Made by a program: the position numbers and the translations under genes | Notes under the pieces: generated by a model | What the model saw: only the letters and a program-made list of their open reading frames with translations | Told to the model about the DNA's origin: nothing | Databases searched by the model: none | Part shown: piece after piece, positions 1 to 8,755 of the stretch | Numbering within the stretch: position 1 is the first letter of the stretch | Layout of the letters: each line of letters opens with the position of its first letter | Assembly (NCBI RefSeq): GCF_003725995.1 | Contig: NZ_QIBX01000003.1 | Coordinates: 124,001-188,000 of the forward strand | DNA: 64,000 nt | Source of the DNA: Slackia equolifaciens | GTDB lineage: Bacteria > Actinomycetota > Coriobacteriia > Coriobacteriales > Eggerthellaceae | Reading direction: 5' to 3'

Positions 1-65
1 TCATTCTTAGCAACACGGCACACCTTACGCCCTGGGTGGCGTCTTAACAGAGGGGGCAATTTATT

Positions 66-275
66 ATGGTTCTTATAGATGTAGAAGCGCTTCAGGATTA
101 CCTTATGGATTATTGCGGCTCAGCGGCGTTTAGCGGTTTTCCCGCAGCGATTATCGATGTTGCGGAAATCGAGAGTATGTCGGGTGAAGAGCTTTGCGAG
201 AAGGCGGAAGAACTAGGGGTCGACCTGCGACAATTCATCGTTGAAAAAGGGCGTGATGATCTGCCTTTCGCCTAA
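66..275 (+). CDS. Small acidic protein of unknown function (69 aa)
   Basis: A complete 69-residue frame starts at an ATG eight bases after a purine-rich ribosome binding site (AGAGGGGG) and ends at a TAA. The protein is acidic, with no membrane segment, signal peptide or cysteine pair that I can see; the middle (IESMSGEELCEKAEELGVDLRQFIVE) looks helical. A rho-independent terminator follows about 70 bases downstream, which supports a real transcription unit ending here. I do not recognise the family. The codon choice resembles that of neighbouring genes. It is probably real, but its function is unknown. Confidence 0.65.
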   Translation: MVLIDVEALQDYLMDYCGSAAFSGFPAAIIDVAEIESMSGEELCEKAEELGVDLRQFIVEKGRDDLPFA

Positions 276-346
276 AGCATGCGTTTCACTGATGCGTCCA
301 ATGGCAACCAAGGTTGAGGGTTTGCAACGCCGCAATTTGGCATGAT

Positions 347-379
347 GGACCGCGGGCATATTGCTTGCGGTCCTTTTTT
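347..379 (+). terminator. Rho-independent terminator after the 69-aa gene
   Basis: A perfect 7-bp stem (GGACCGC at 347-353, GCGGTCC at 367-373) with a 13-base loop is followed directly by six T residues. It separates the small upstream gene from the metK leader. Confidence 0.85.
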
Positions 380-504
380 CAGATGCACGCCCTACGTTTC
401 GTCTATGGGCTGAGCCATATACACCGCATCTCCATCTTTACAGCATTGCGCACGCGTCCTCTTCCGAGTAATATGCCACTCTTGCGGATGCATTTGACAT
501 TCGC

Positions 505-676
505 ATGACATACCCGTTTATCAAGAGCCGGGGGAGAGAGTTGGCTCGTTAATCCCGGCACCAACCAGAGGGTTGACTGACGTTTGCGGCTCTATGCGCG
601 CCTTGGTGCCGTATGACATCCTGGCGTTGGACCCGCGTACGTCTCCCAGCTCCCCAAGGTGGTCCCGCCAACATCG
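505..676 (+). ncRNA. Candidate SAM riboswitch (SAM-I/SAM-IV superfamily) in the metK leader
   Basis: The leader directly before metK carries the S-box-like core ATCAAGAG (520-527). A P2-like helix follows (CCGGG at 528-532 with CCCGG at 554-558). A P3-like helix comes next, with GGCACCAA pairing perfectly with TTGGTGCC about 40 bases later (603-610). This order (kink-turn AAGAG, P2, GGCACC...GGTGCC) is that of SAM-I and SAM-I/IV aptamers. CATAC (509-513) can pair with GTATG (611-615) as a possible closing helix. Downstream, GGACC (629-633) can pair with GGTCC (660-664) just ahead of the ribosome binding site at 680-686, a plausible translation-control platform. The exact subclass is uncertain, and I could not match every conserved position. 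Confidence 0.58.
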
Positions 677-696
677 ATGAAGGAGGCATCTGAGCT

Positions 697-1953
<1,257 letters not shown>

Positions 1954-2077
1954 GGCTGCAGATCTCGCATCCTGCGCAGCGCCTCCGCCGTCATGGCCTC
2001 ATGTGTGGCTTGGCAGCGAATCGTGCCACGTTATTTACTGCCGCGCAATCGTCCAATGCGGCGCTCGAGCGTTCTTT

Positions 2078-2116
2078 AGCGCCCCGTCTGGATTCTTTTC
2101 GTCCGGGCGGGGCGCT
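2078..2116 (+). terminator. Strong hairpin between metK and priA
   Basis: AGCGCCCCG (2078-2086) pairs perfectly with CGGGGCGCT (2108-2116), but no T-tract follows. It may end metK transcription in a U-tract-independent way or simply stabilise the 3' end. It lies just upstream of the likely priA promoter. Confidence 0.45.
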
Positions 2117-2142
2117 CTGCGTCTTCGACACGATGCCGCTGC

Positions 2143-2148
2143 TATACT
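2143..2148 (+). promoter_or_regulatory. Putative -10 element placing priA on a leaderless transcript
   Basis: TATACT at 2143-2148 lies seven bases before the A of the priA ATG (2156). Transcription from this element would begin at or within a base or two of the start codon. No Shine-Dalgarno sequence precedes the ATG. No convincing -35 hexamer is visible at standard spacing, so this is inferential. Confidence 0.5.
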
Positions 2149-2155
2149 GGGCTCC

Positions 2156-4330
2156 ATGAAAATCGCTTCTGTCATACTTGATATTCAAACGCAATCGCTC
2201 GACACGCCTTACACCTACGCGGTGCCCGACGACATGGACGGCGCCCAGGTGGGCTGCGCCGTGCTCGTGGAATTCGGCAGGCGTCGTGCCGTGGGCTACA
2301 TCATCGCCATCGCGGAGGCGCAGGAAGAATCCCACGATGCTCCCGTTTCTCCCGCGGTACGATCGGTCGCGTTCCACGACGAAAGCGAGGCGCTTCCCGC
2401 CACGCGCACAGATCGCCGCGTTGAGCTCAAGCCGCTGCTCTCGGTTCTTTCCGCACCGTATTTCGACGAGTTCGGCGCGCGGCTCATCCAGTTCATCGCC
2501 CATGAGTACATCGCCCCGTTAAGCTCGTGCGTGCATCTGCTCACTCCAGTGGGGCGCGCGCCTAAGGTGGTAAAGCGCGGCGATGAGTGGGAGCTGCAAA
2601 AGCCCGCCAAGCGCCGCAAGAAAAAGGACGCCGAAGCAGCCCCCATCCTTGATGACGCGGACATAGCTCGAACAGCGCAGCAGCGCGAGGCGTTCGACCT
2701 CACGGAAGGGCAGATGCAGGCTATCCAGGCGATCGAGGGCGCCATGGCCCACGCGGCGGGGGGGTGCGTGGTGGTTGACGGAGTGACGGGATCGGGCAAA
2801 ACCGAGGTGTACCTTCGCGCCATTCGAGCCGCGCTGGAGCGCGGCATGGGGGCCATCGTGCTCGTACCCGAAATCGCGCTTACGCCCCAAACCGTCTCGC
2901 GATTCGAGAGTCGCTTTGGCGACACGGTGGCCGTCATGCATTCGCGCATGACCGGCGGCGAGCGATACGACCAGTGGCAGGATGTCGCGAGCGGACGCAA
3001 GCGCGTGGTCGTAGGCGCCCGAAGCGCGCTGTTCTGCCCGATGGAACGCCTGGGTTTGGTGGTTATCGATGAAGAGCACGAGAGCACCTATAAGCAGGAG
3101 AGCGCGCCGCGCTATCACGCGCGCGATGTGGCCGCGTGGATGGTTTGCGAGCTTGGCGCCACGCTCGTATTGGGCAGCGCCACGCCGTCGATCGAGACGC
3201 TCTGCCGCACAACCTACGACCCTTCGTGGCATCGCGTGAGCCTACCTGGGCGCGCCAACGGCAAGCCGATGCCGCCCGTACGCATCATCGATATGGCGCG
3301 AGAGTTCGGAAGCGGGTCGCGTTCGATGTTTTCCCGCACCCTGCAGGAAGAGCTCTTTGCCGCTCTCGATGCCGGCCACAAGGCCGTCCTCATGCTCAAC
3401 CAGCGCGGCTTCGCGAATTTTCTTCTGTGTCGCGAGTGCGGATACGTGCCCGAATGCCCCACCTGCTCGGTTTCGCTCACATACCACGAGCGCGGCAACA
3501 TGCTCGTATGCCACCATTGCGGCCATCGCGTGCCCGCTCCGCCTGTTTGCCCCGCATGCGGTAGCCCGTACCTGAAGAAGTTCGGTGCCGGTACGCAGCG
3601 CGTCGAAGCCGAGCTGCTCAAGCTTTTAGAGGGACGCGAGCAGGTGCGCGTGATACGCATGGATTCCGACACCACATCCTCGCGCGACGCGCATGAGCGC
3701 TTGCTGCGCGAGTTCGCCAAGCCGGGCGCCGCCGTGCTTCTGGGCACGCAGATGATCGCGAAGGGCCTCGATTTCGACGAGGTGGTATTGGTGGGCGTCA
3801 TCAATGCCGACACCCAGCTGCGTTTGCCCGATTTCCGCTCGGCCGAGCGCACCTTCGACCTGGTTGAGCAAGTCGCCGGCCGCGCAGGCCGCGGGGAGCT
3901 TGACGGCCAGGTGCTCGTACAGACATACATGGCCGATTCCGTTGCCATACAGGCTGCCGCGACGTACAACCGCAAGCGGTTCCTCTCCGATGAGCTGCCG
4001 AAACGGCGCATGCTAGGCTACCCGCCATACATGCGCCTTGCCAACATCCTCGTATGGGGCGAGAACGCCGATGAGGTTCGCGACGTCGCCTTGGAGCTTG
4101 ATGCGCGCGTGAACGAAGCGATTCGCGACATCGTGGGCACCGACTGGATGTCGCTCGGGGCTGCACCGTGTGCTATCGAACGCCTACGCAGCCAATACCG
4201 CTGGCACATCCTCATCAAGGCCCCGCGCGATGCCGACATAGCCCGCCTGGTGGAGCCGGTCATTCGCAAACGTCGCACGCACAAGCGCGTGAATGTCGCC
4301 TGCGACGTCGACCCGTTCAGCCTTCTGTGA
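2156..4330 (+). CDS. priA: Primosomal replication-restart helicase PriA
   Basis: A 3'-to-5' DNA helicase that reloads the replisome at collapsed forks. The 724-residue protein begins MKIASVILDIQTQSLDTPYTYAVP, the typical start of the PriA 3'-DNA-binding domain. An in-frame upstream extension of 51 residues is ignored because it runs through the metK-priA hairpin. Walker A is VTGSGKTEVYL (about residue 208), Walker B/DEEH is VVIDEEHE (about residue 303), and eight zinc-binding cysteines lie in CRECGYVPECPTC...CHHCG...CPACG (residues about 425-468). The C-terminal helicase lobe includes GRAGRG. The start has no ribosome binding site but a close -10 element. Confidence 0.96.
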   Translation: MKIASVILDIQTQSLDTPYTYAVPDDMDGAQVGCAVLVEFGRRRAVGYIIAIAEAQEESHDAPVSPAVRSVAFHDESEALPATRTDRRVELKPLLSVLSAPYFDEFGARLIQFIAHEYIAPLSSCVHLLTPVGRAPKVVKRGDEWELQKPAKRRKKKDAEAAPILDDADIARTAQQREAFDLTEGQMQAIQAIEGAMAHAAGGCVVVDGVTGSGKTEVYLRAIRAALERGMGAIVLVPEIALTPQTVSRFESRFGDTVAVMHSRMTGGERYDQWQDVASGRKRVVVGARSALFCPMERLGLVVIDEEHESTYKQESAPRYHARDVAAWMVCELGATLVLGSATPSIETLCRTTYDPSWHRVSLPGRANGKPMPPVRIIDMAREFGSGSRSMFSRTLQEELFAALDAGHKAVLMLNQRGFANFLLCRECGYVPECPTCSVSLTYHERGNMLVCHHCGHRVPAPPVCPACGSPYLKKFGAGTQRVEAELLKLLEGREQVRVIRMDSDTTSSRDAHERLLREFAKPGAAVLLGTQMIAKGLDFDEVVLVGVINADTQLRLPDFRSAERTFDLVEQVAGRAGRGELDGQVLVQTYMADSVAIQAAATYNRKRFLSDELPKRRMLGYPPYMRLANILVWGENADEVRDVALELDARVNEAIRDIVGTDWMSLGAAPCAIERLRSQYRWHILIKAPRDADIARLVEPVIRKRRTHKRVNVACDVDPFSLL

Positions 4331-4391
4331 CGCGGCTCGTGCAGCTTTCGTAGTCCTGCATGCCGCCTGCGAAAACGCCTGTCGGCTCTGC

Positions 4392-4397
4392 TATACT
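4392..4397 (+). promoter_or_regulatory. Putative -10 element for def-fmt-rsmB
   Basis: TATACT at 4392-4397 lies between priA and def, giving an inferred leader of about 110 bases before def. A 46-codon frame starts at ATG 4411 in this leader and overlaps the def start. It is unsupported as a protein. Confidence 0.45.
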
Positions 4398-4513
4398 CCC
4401 GAATCGGCAAATGTACGCTTGGTTGCGCGCGAATCCGCTTTACGCCCTTGAAGCACTTCATGGCGAAGGCATGCGATCGCGCCCCAGGTTCACGAATTTT
4501 GAAAAGAGGAGAT

Positions 4514-5056
4514 ATGGCATTCGATACGCTGAAAGTGGTCGTTGCGCCTGACTCGGTACTTGAAACGCCGTGCGAAGAGTGCGACCTGTCCGATAAGAGC
4601 CTGAAGAAGCTCGCAAAGCAGATGGCCAAGACCATGTATAGGAACAACGGCTGCGGCTTGGCTGCGCCGCAGGTGGGCGTGAGCAAGCGCCTCGTGGTCA
4701 TCGACTGCGATCAGGACGATGGCGAGCAGAACCCCATCGTGATGGTTAACCCCGTCATCGTGGAAACCCGCGGCCGCCTGGTCACCGAGGAGGAGGGCTG
4801 CCTCTCGTTCCCCGGCATCTCGGTTCCCATCACGCGTCATGAGTACGCGGTGGCGCGCTATTTCGACCTCGATGGCGAGGAGTGGCAGATCGAGGGCGAT
4901 GGGCTGCTGGGCCGCTGCCTGCAGCACGAAATCAACCACCTCGATGGCAAGACCATGCTCGACGTGTGCGAGCTCTCGGACCGCATCAAGGCCATCCATG
5001 ATTTCGAGGAGGCCAAGAAAGCGGGTGCCAAGCCGGGAGACACCAGCGTCGACTAG
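4514..5056 (+). CDS. def: Peptide deformylase
   Basis: Removes the N-formyl group from nascent proteins. The 180-residue frame has all three metal/catalytic motifs in order: GCGLAAPQVGV (motif 1), EGCLSFPG with the metal-binding cysteine (motif 2) and QHEINHLDGK with the two metal-binding histidines and catalytic glutamate (motif 3). The ATG at 4514 follows an AGAGGAG ribosome binding site; a longer in-frame extension of 22 residues is less likely. It is followed by fmt, so the enzymes that add and remove the formyl group are encoded side by side, as in many bacteria. Confidence 0.96.
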   Translation: MAFDTLKVVVAPDSVLETPCEECDLSDKSLKKLAKQMAKTMYRNNGCGLAAPQVGVSKRLVVIDCDQDDGEQNPIVMVNPVIVETRGRLVTEEEGCLSFPGISVPITRHEYAVARYFDLDGEEWQIEGDGLLGRCLQHEINHLDGKTMLDVCELSDRIKAIHDFEEAKKAGAKPGDTSVD

Positions 5057-5065
5057 CGCGTAAGC

Positions 5066-5090
5066 GCCCCGCGCACGCCGTGCGCGGGGC
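5066..5090 (+). other. Perfect 11-bp hairpin between def and fmt
   Basis: GCCCCGCGCAC (5066-5076) pairs with GTGCGCGGGGC (5080-5090) across a three-base loop. There is no T-tract. Because def and fmt are functionally linked and only 57 bases apart, this is more likely a transcript-stabilising or attenuating hairpin than a full terminator. Confidence 0.6.
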
Positions 5091-5113
5091 TTCGTCCGAA
5101 GATTGGAGGCGTC

Positions 5114-6064
5114 ATGCGCGTCGTATTCATGGGAACGCCCGATTTCGCGGCGAGCATTCTGGACGAGCTCAAAGAGCAGCATGAAGTGATTGCCGTATAC
5201 ACTCAGCCCGATGCCGTGCGGGGCCGCGGGAAGAAACTCGTTCCTTCGCCGGTGAAAGAACTCGCCGTGCGGGCGGGCATTCCCGTCTACCAGCCTAAAA
5301 CGCTGCGCACTCCCGAAGAGCAGGATCGCCTTAGCGAGCTTGCCCCCGACATGATCTGCGTGGCGGCGTATGGCAAGATTCTGCCGCAGGAGGTGCTCGA
5401 CATTCCTGAGCACGGTTGCCTTAACGTGCATGCGTCGCTTCTGCCCAAGTACCGCGGAGCGGCGCCCATCGAACGGGCCATCCTTGCGGGCGACGAGCAA
5501 ACCGGCGTGTGCATCATGCGCATGGAAGCCGGCATGGACACGGGCGACTACTGCATCAGCCGTTCGTGCGATATCGGCGACATGAGCTGCAAGCGCCTTA
5601 CGGCCGAGCTTGCGGAGAAGGGCGCCTACGCGCTCCTTTCTGCGATATATGCCATAGAGCTCGGCAATGTGCACTGGACTCGCCAGGACGAGTCGCAGGT
5701 TTCCTACGCCCCCAAAATCGAGAAAGGCGAACTTAACTGCGACCCGGCCGAGCCCATGGCGACAAACCTGAGGCGGGTGCAGGCCTCAAGCGATGCGCAC
5801 CCATCCAAGTGCACGATCGCGGGCAAAGGCGTCACGCTGCTTGCGGCCAAAGCGGTTGAGGGCGAAGAGGCCGCCGCGATGGGCGCCACGCCTGCGCGGG
5901 GCGAGGTTTCGTTCTGCGCTAAAAGGCTCTTTCTGGGGTGCGCCGACGGCCCCATCGAGATTACCGAAGTAAAACCGGACGGCAAGAAGGAGATGTCGGC
6001 CGCGGCGTTCGCAAGCGGCGTGCAAGGCATAAAAACAGGCAAAGTGATTTGGGAGCGAATGTAG
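5114..6064 (+). CDS. fmt: Methionyl-tRNA formyltransferase
   Basis: Formylates initiator Met-tRNA with 10-formyltetrahydrofolate. The 316-residue protein has the formyltransferase N-domain beginning MRVVFMGTPDFAASILDEL. It contains the catalytic stretch LNVHASLLPKYRGAAPIERAILAGDEQTGVCIM (asparagine, histidine and the following aspartate in TGDY). A C-terminal OB-like domain starts near residue 205. Its length is standard. A GGAGG ribosome binding site precedes the ATG. Its stop codon abuts the start of the next gene, so def, fmt and the rRNA methyltransferase probably form one operon. Confidence 0.96.
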   Translation: MRVVFMGTPDFAASILDELKEQHEVIAVYTQPDAVRGRGKKLVPSPVKELAVRAGIPVYQPKTLRTPEEQDRLSELAPDMICVAAYGKILPQEVLDIPEHGCLNVHASLLPKYRGAAPIERAILAGDEQTGVCIMRMEAGMDTGDYCISRSCDIGDMSCKRLTAELAEKGAYALLSAIYAIELGNVHWTRQDESQVSYAPKIEKGELNCDPAEPMATNLRRVQASSDAHPSKCTIAGKGVTLLAAKAVEGEEAAAMGATPARGEVSFCAKRLFLGCADGPIEITEVKPDGKKEMSAAAFASGVQGIKTGKVIWERM

Positions 6065-8101
6065 ATGACTGATTCAAAGAACACCGGGCATAGAGGCGAA
6101 GGCCGACCCCGTTCCGGCGGCTTCAACCGCGGCGCGTCGAACCGCGGGGGCAAGCCCGGGTTCTCCAAGGGGAGGGGAGCGGGCGGCTACGGCCGCAAGA
6201 ACGGCGATTTCCACGGTAAGCCGCGCGGCGACCAGGGCAGCAAATTCGGTGACGACAAGCATGACGGCAACCGCGGCGGCTTCCGCGACGATCGCAAGGC
6301 ATCGGGCCAGGGAGGCAAGCGCAACTGGACGCCTTCCGACAAACAGGGCGGCTCTCGCGGGTATCGTTCCGACCGAAAGTCGTATGATGCCGACCGCAAG
6401 CCGTATGGCAAAGATGCACGCGGCTTCAAAAGCGACCGCGGCCCCCGCAGAAACGATGAAGGCCGCGCGTTCGAAGGCCAGCGTTCGTTCGATAAAAACG
6501 CGTCGCGTGACGCAAAGGGCTTCGCGCGCGAAGGCTTCGACAAGAAGGGATTCAAGCCGCGCGACGATAAGCGTTTCGATCGCCCTCGCCGCTTCGACAA
6601 GCCGCGTCGCGATGACGATTCGTTCGAGGGCGGCAACAAGCCCCGCTTCGACCGCGACTCCAAGCGTGACTTCGCACGCGATGACGCCTCGCCGCGAGGC
6701 GAGAGGCGCTTTGATGACCGCAGGGGTCGTGACGACCGTCGAGGACGCGACGGCAATCGCGGGCACCGCAATCCGGTTCTTTCGCCGGCGCGCCAGGCGG
6801 CTTGCGCCATCGGTCGCGAAGTGCGCGAGCGCGACGCGTTCGTTTCCGAGGTCATCCCCGGCGTGCTCGCCCAGTTCGAGGGCATGTCGCCCGAGGATTC
6901 CGCTTTCGCCACCAAGATTGCGCGCGGCGTGACGGCCACCTTGGGCACGCTGGACGAATTCATTGATCGCAACCTCAACTCGCCGAGCGACATTCAGGAC
7001 GACGTGCGCGACGCGCTGCGCGTGAGCGCTTACGAGCTGCTGTTCCTTGGCAAAGCCGATTACGCCGCCGTAGACCAGGGCGTTGAGCTGGTGTGCTGGG
7101 TGGCGCCCAAGGCGGGCGGTCTTGCAAACGCCGTGCTGCGAAAAATGGCCAAAAGCGCTAAAGCCTTCCCGTTCGGCAGGCCCAACTTGAGCCTCCAGGT
7201 ACTCGCGCGCTCCCAAGCCTTCCCGCTGTGGCTTGCGAAGCGCCTGATGAACGAGATGGGGCTGCAGAACGCGACCACGTTCATGCGTGCCAGCAACGCC
7301 GACGCGCCGGTCCATATCGCCGTTAATGCCATCAAGGTCGAAGACCCGGAGGAAATCATCGAGGTATTCGACCAGGCAGGAAGCCTGCTTACTCCCGTAG
7401 AGGACGTGCCGGGATGCTATCTGGTGGTTAACGCGCGCGTACTGGCCAAACCGGAAGTTCGCGCCCTGTTTGAGCAGGGCAAGGTGCTCGTATCCGACGC
7501 ATCCGCCCAAGCTGTGGCTGCGCTCGCGTGCCCCGATCACGATATCGAGGCCTTCCTAGAAATCGGCAGCGGGCGCGGCACTAAGACCATCGTGCTGCAG
7601 AGCGACGCCGTGCGCGCGTTCGGGCGCACGATGCCCATGGTTTCGGTGGACGACCACGGCTTCAAGGCCGAGATACTCGCCAAACGCGTTGCGGGCTACG
7701 GCATCGAATCGGTTCGCCCCGTGAAGGCCGACGGCCGAAAGCTCTCGTCGTTGATGCCGGAGGCGAGCTTCGATGCGGTTTTGCTCGACGCGCCGTGCTC
7801 GGGCCTGGGCACGCTTCGCCGTCACCCCGAGATTCGCTGGCGCCTTACCGAGAAGGACGTGACCGCCATGGCAGGCGTCGAGCTGGACATGCTCATTGAG
7901 GCCGCCAAGATGGTCAAACCCGGTGGCATCTTGACCTATGCTACCTGCACCGTGTTCAACGAGGAGAACGACCAGGTGGTTGAGCGTTTCTTGAAGACCA
8001 AGCTTGGCGAATCGTTCCAGGAAGAAGCGCGTATCGAGCCCGCATTGACCGCGAAAGGGCCCGATGCCCATTTTGCCGTGCGCTTGAAGCGCGTCCGCTA
8101 A
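6065..8101 (+). CDS. rsmB: RsmB/Sun-type rRNA m5C methyltransferase with long basic N-terminal extension
   Basis: Predicted to methylate a cytosine of 16S rRNA (C967 in E. coli numbering) using S-adenosylmethionine. Residues about 1-235 are low-complexity and rich in Gly, Arg, Asp, Lys and Phe, with repeated R/G/F/D blocks such as DRRGRDDRRGRD. They are followed by a NusB-like RNA-binding domain (about 240-370). The methyltransferase domain has motif I FLEIGSGRGTKT (about 497), motif IV LLDAPCSGLGTLRRHPEIRWR with one catalytic cysteine, and motif VI TYATCTVFNEEND with the second. Motif I departs from the usual DACAAPGGKT. Usual family length is about 430-450, so the 678-residue size comes from the disordered tail. 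It starts directly after the fmt stop. Confidence 0.9.
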   Translation: MTDSKNTGHRGEGRPRSGGFNRGASNRGGKPGFSKGRGAGGYGRKNGDFHGKPRGDQGSKFGDDKHDGNRGGFRDDRKASGQGGKRNWTPSDKQGGSRGYRSDRKSYDADRKPYGKDARGFKSDRGPRRNDEGRAFEGQRSFDKNASRDAKGFAREGFDKKGFKPRDDKRFDRPRRFDKPRRDDDSFEGGNKPRFDRDSKRDFARDDASPRGERRFDDRRGRDDRRGRDGNRGHRNPVLSPARQAACAIGREVRERDAFVSEVIPGVLAQFEGMSPEDSAFATKIARGVTATLGTLDEFIDRNLNSPSDIQDDVRDALRVSAYELLFLGKADYAAVDQGVELVCWVAPKAGGLANAVLRKMAKSAKAFPFGRPNLSLQVLARSQAFPLWLAKRLMNEMGLQNATTFMRASNADAPVHIAVNAIKVEDPEEIIEVFDQAGSLLTPVEDVPGCYLVVNARVLAKPEVRALFEQGKVLVSDASAQAVAALACPDHDIEAFLEIGSGRGTKTIVLQSDAVRAFGRTMPMVSVDDHGFKAEILAKRVAGYGIESVRPVKADGRKLSSLMPEASFDAVLLDAPCSGLGTLRRHPEIRWRLTEKDVTAMAGVELDMLIEAAKMVKPGGILTYATCTVFNEENDQVVERFLKTKLGESFQEEARIEPALTAKGPDAHFAVRLKRVR

Positions 8102-8158
8102 CGCAGCCTCAATGGTTTGATTCGAACGCCCCTGGTTCTTTTGATTAAGAATGAACTG

Positions 8159-8197
8159 CCTCCCGTTTCTTGGACATGAGAAACGGGAGGTTCTTTT
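8159..8197 (+). terminator. Terminator of the def-fmt-rsmB unit
   Basis: CCTCCCGTTTCT (8159-8170) pairs perfectly with AGAAACGGGAGG (8179-8190) over an 8-base loop, followed by TTCTTTT. It marks the end of the conserved housekeeping block and the start of the accessory island. Confidence 0.9.
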
Positions 8198-8304
8198 ATG
8201 TCCGGAAGACCTTCGTACGATTCGTCCATGAAACGAGCTCGATCGACAATCAGGCTCCAATGTGCGACCCCGTTCTTATGCTTGACGCATCGATTGACGC
8301 AACG

Positions 8305-8608
8305 AACGGCGATTTGCTGCAGTACGAACGTCGCTCTGCAACCGCGTAAAGGTCGCCCTCGCAAACAAACGGCGATTTGCTGCAGCACGAACGTCGCTCT
8401 GCAAACAAACGGCGATTTGCTGCAGTTTTCGCGCGCCTCCCGAAGTAGCCCAATCGGAGCGAGGCCGTGAACTGGGGAAACGCGAAGCTCAACGGCGGTG
8501 TACTCGGGGCACCCCTCGAAAACTGCAGCAAATCGCCGTTTGTTTGCGAGGGCTGCTATTATGCGGTTGCGAAACGACGTTTGTGCGGCAGCAAATCGCC
8601 GTTTGTTT
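8305..8608. repeat. Inverted-repeat element, copy A (left of nuclease gene)
   Basis: Three forward copies of a word containing ACGGCGATTTGCTGCAG (8306-8322, 8369-8385, 8409-8425) are answered by two reverse copies (8523-8545 and 8588-8608). The left arm (8305-8385) and right arm (8523-8608) are imperfect reverse complements over about 80 bases, including matching ACCGCGTAAAGGTCGCCC-like and CTGCTATTATGCGGTTGC-like segments. Between them lies a roughly 97-base core (8426-8522). A second copy with a closely similar core in the same orientation lies at 10262-10459. No transposase is encoded within it. Short frames crossing it on either strand are not considered genes. Confidence 0.9.
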
Positions 8609-8755
8609 AACCCGCGCCTTCGCGCCGCCCTGGATCACACTGCAAAAAAGTAATTTGCGGTGTGGCATAACCCTACATTTGCCGTCTCAAACGTGGCAAC
8701 CTCGATGACACAAGGTGCTACAAAATCAGCATTGCGAATCGAACCGAGGAGCCCA

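Noticed and set aside
2003-2155. 51-residue extension of PriA
   Set aside because: It would be encoded by the metK-priA hairpin region and does not resemble PriA N-termini.
4411-4551. Leader peptide before def
   Set aside because: The 46-codon frame has no ribosome binding site and overlaps def; it lacks runs of regulatory codons.
8250-8531. Short proteins coded across repeat copy A (and similar frames across copy B)
   Set aside because: They derive from the inverted repeats in several frames, lack ribosome binding sites and differ between the two copies.
8305-8608. Insertion sequence
   Set aside because: No transposase, and the element is too short and repeat-rich; it may be a non-autonomous element instead.
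8660-8755. Longer N-terminus of the nuclease gene
   Set aside because: No binding site at 8660, while GAGGAG precedes the ATG at 8756 and the family start fits the later position.
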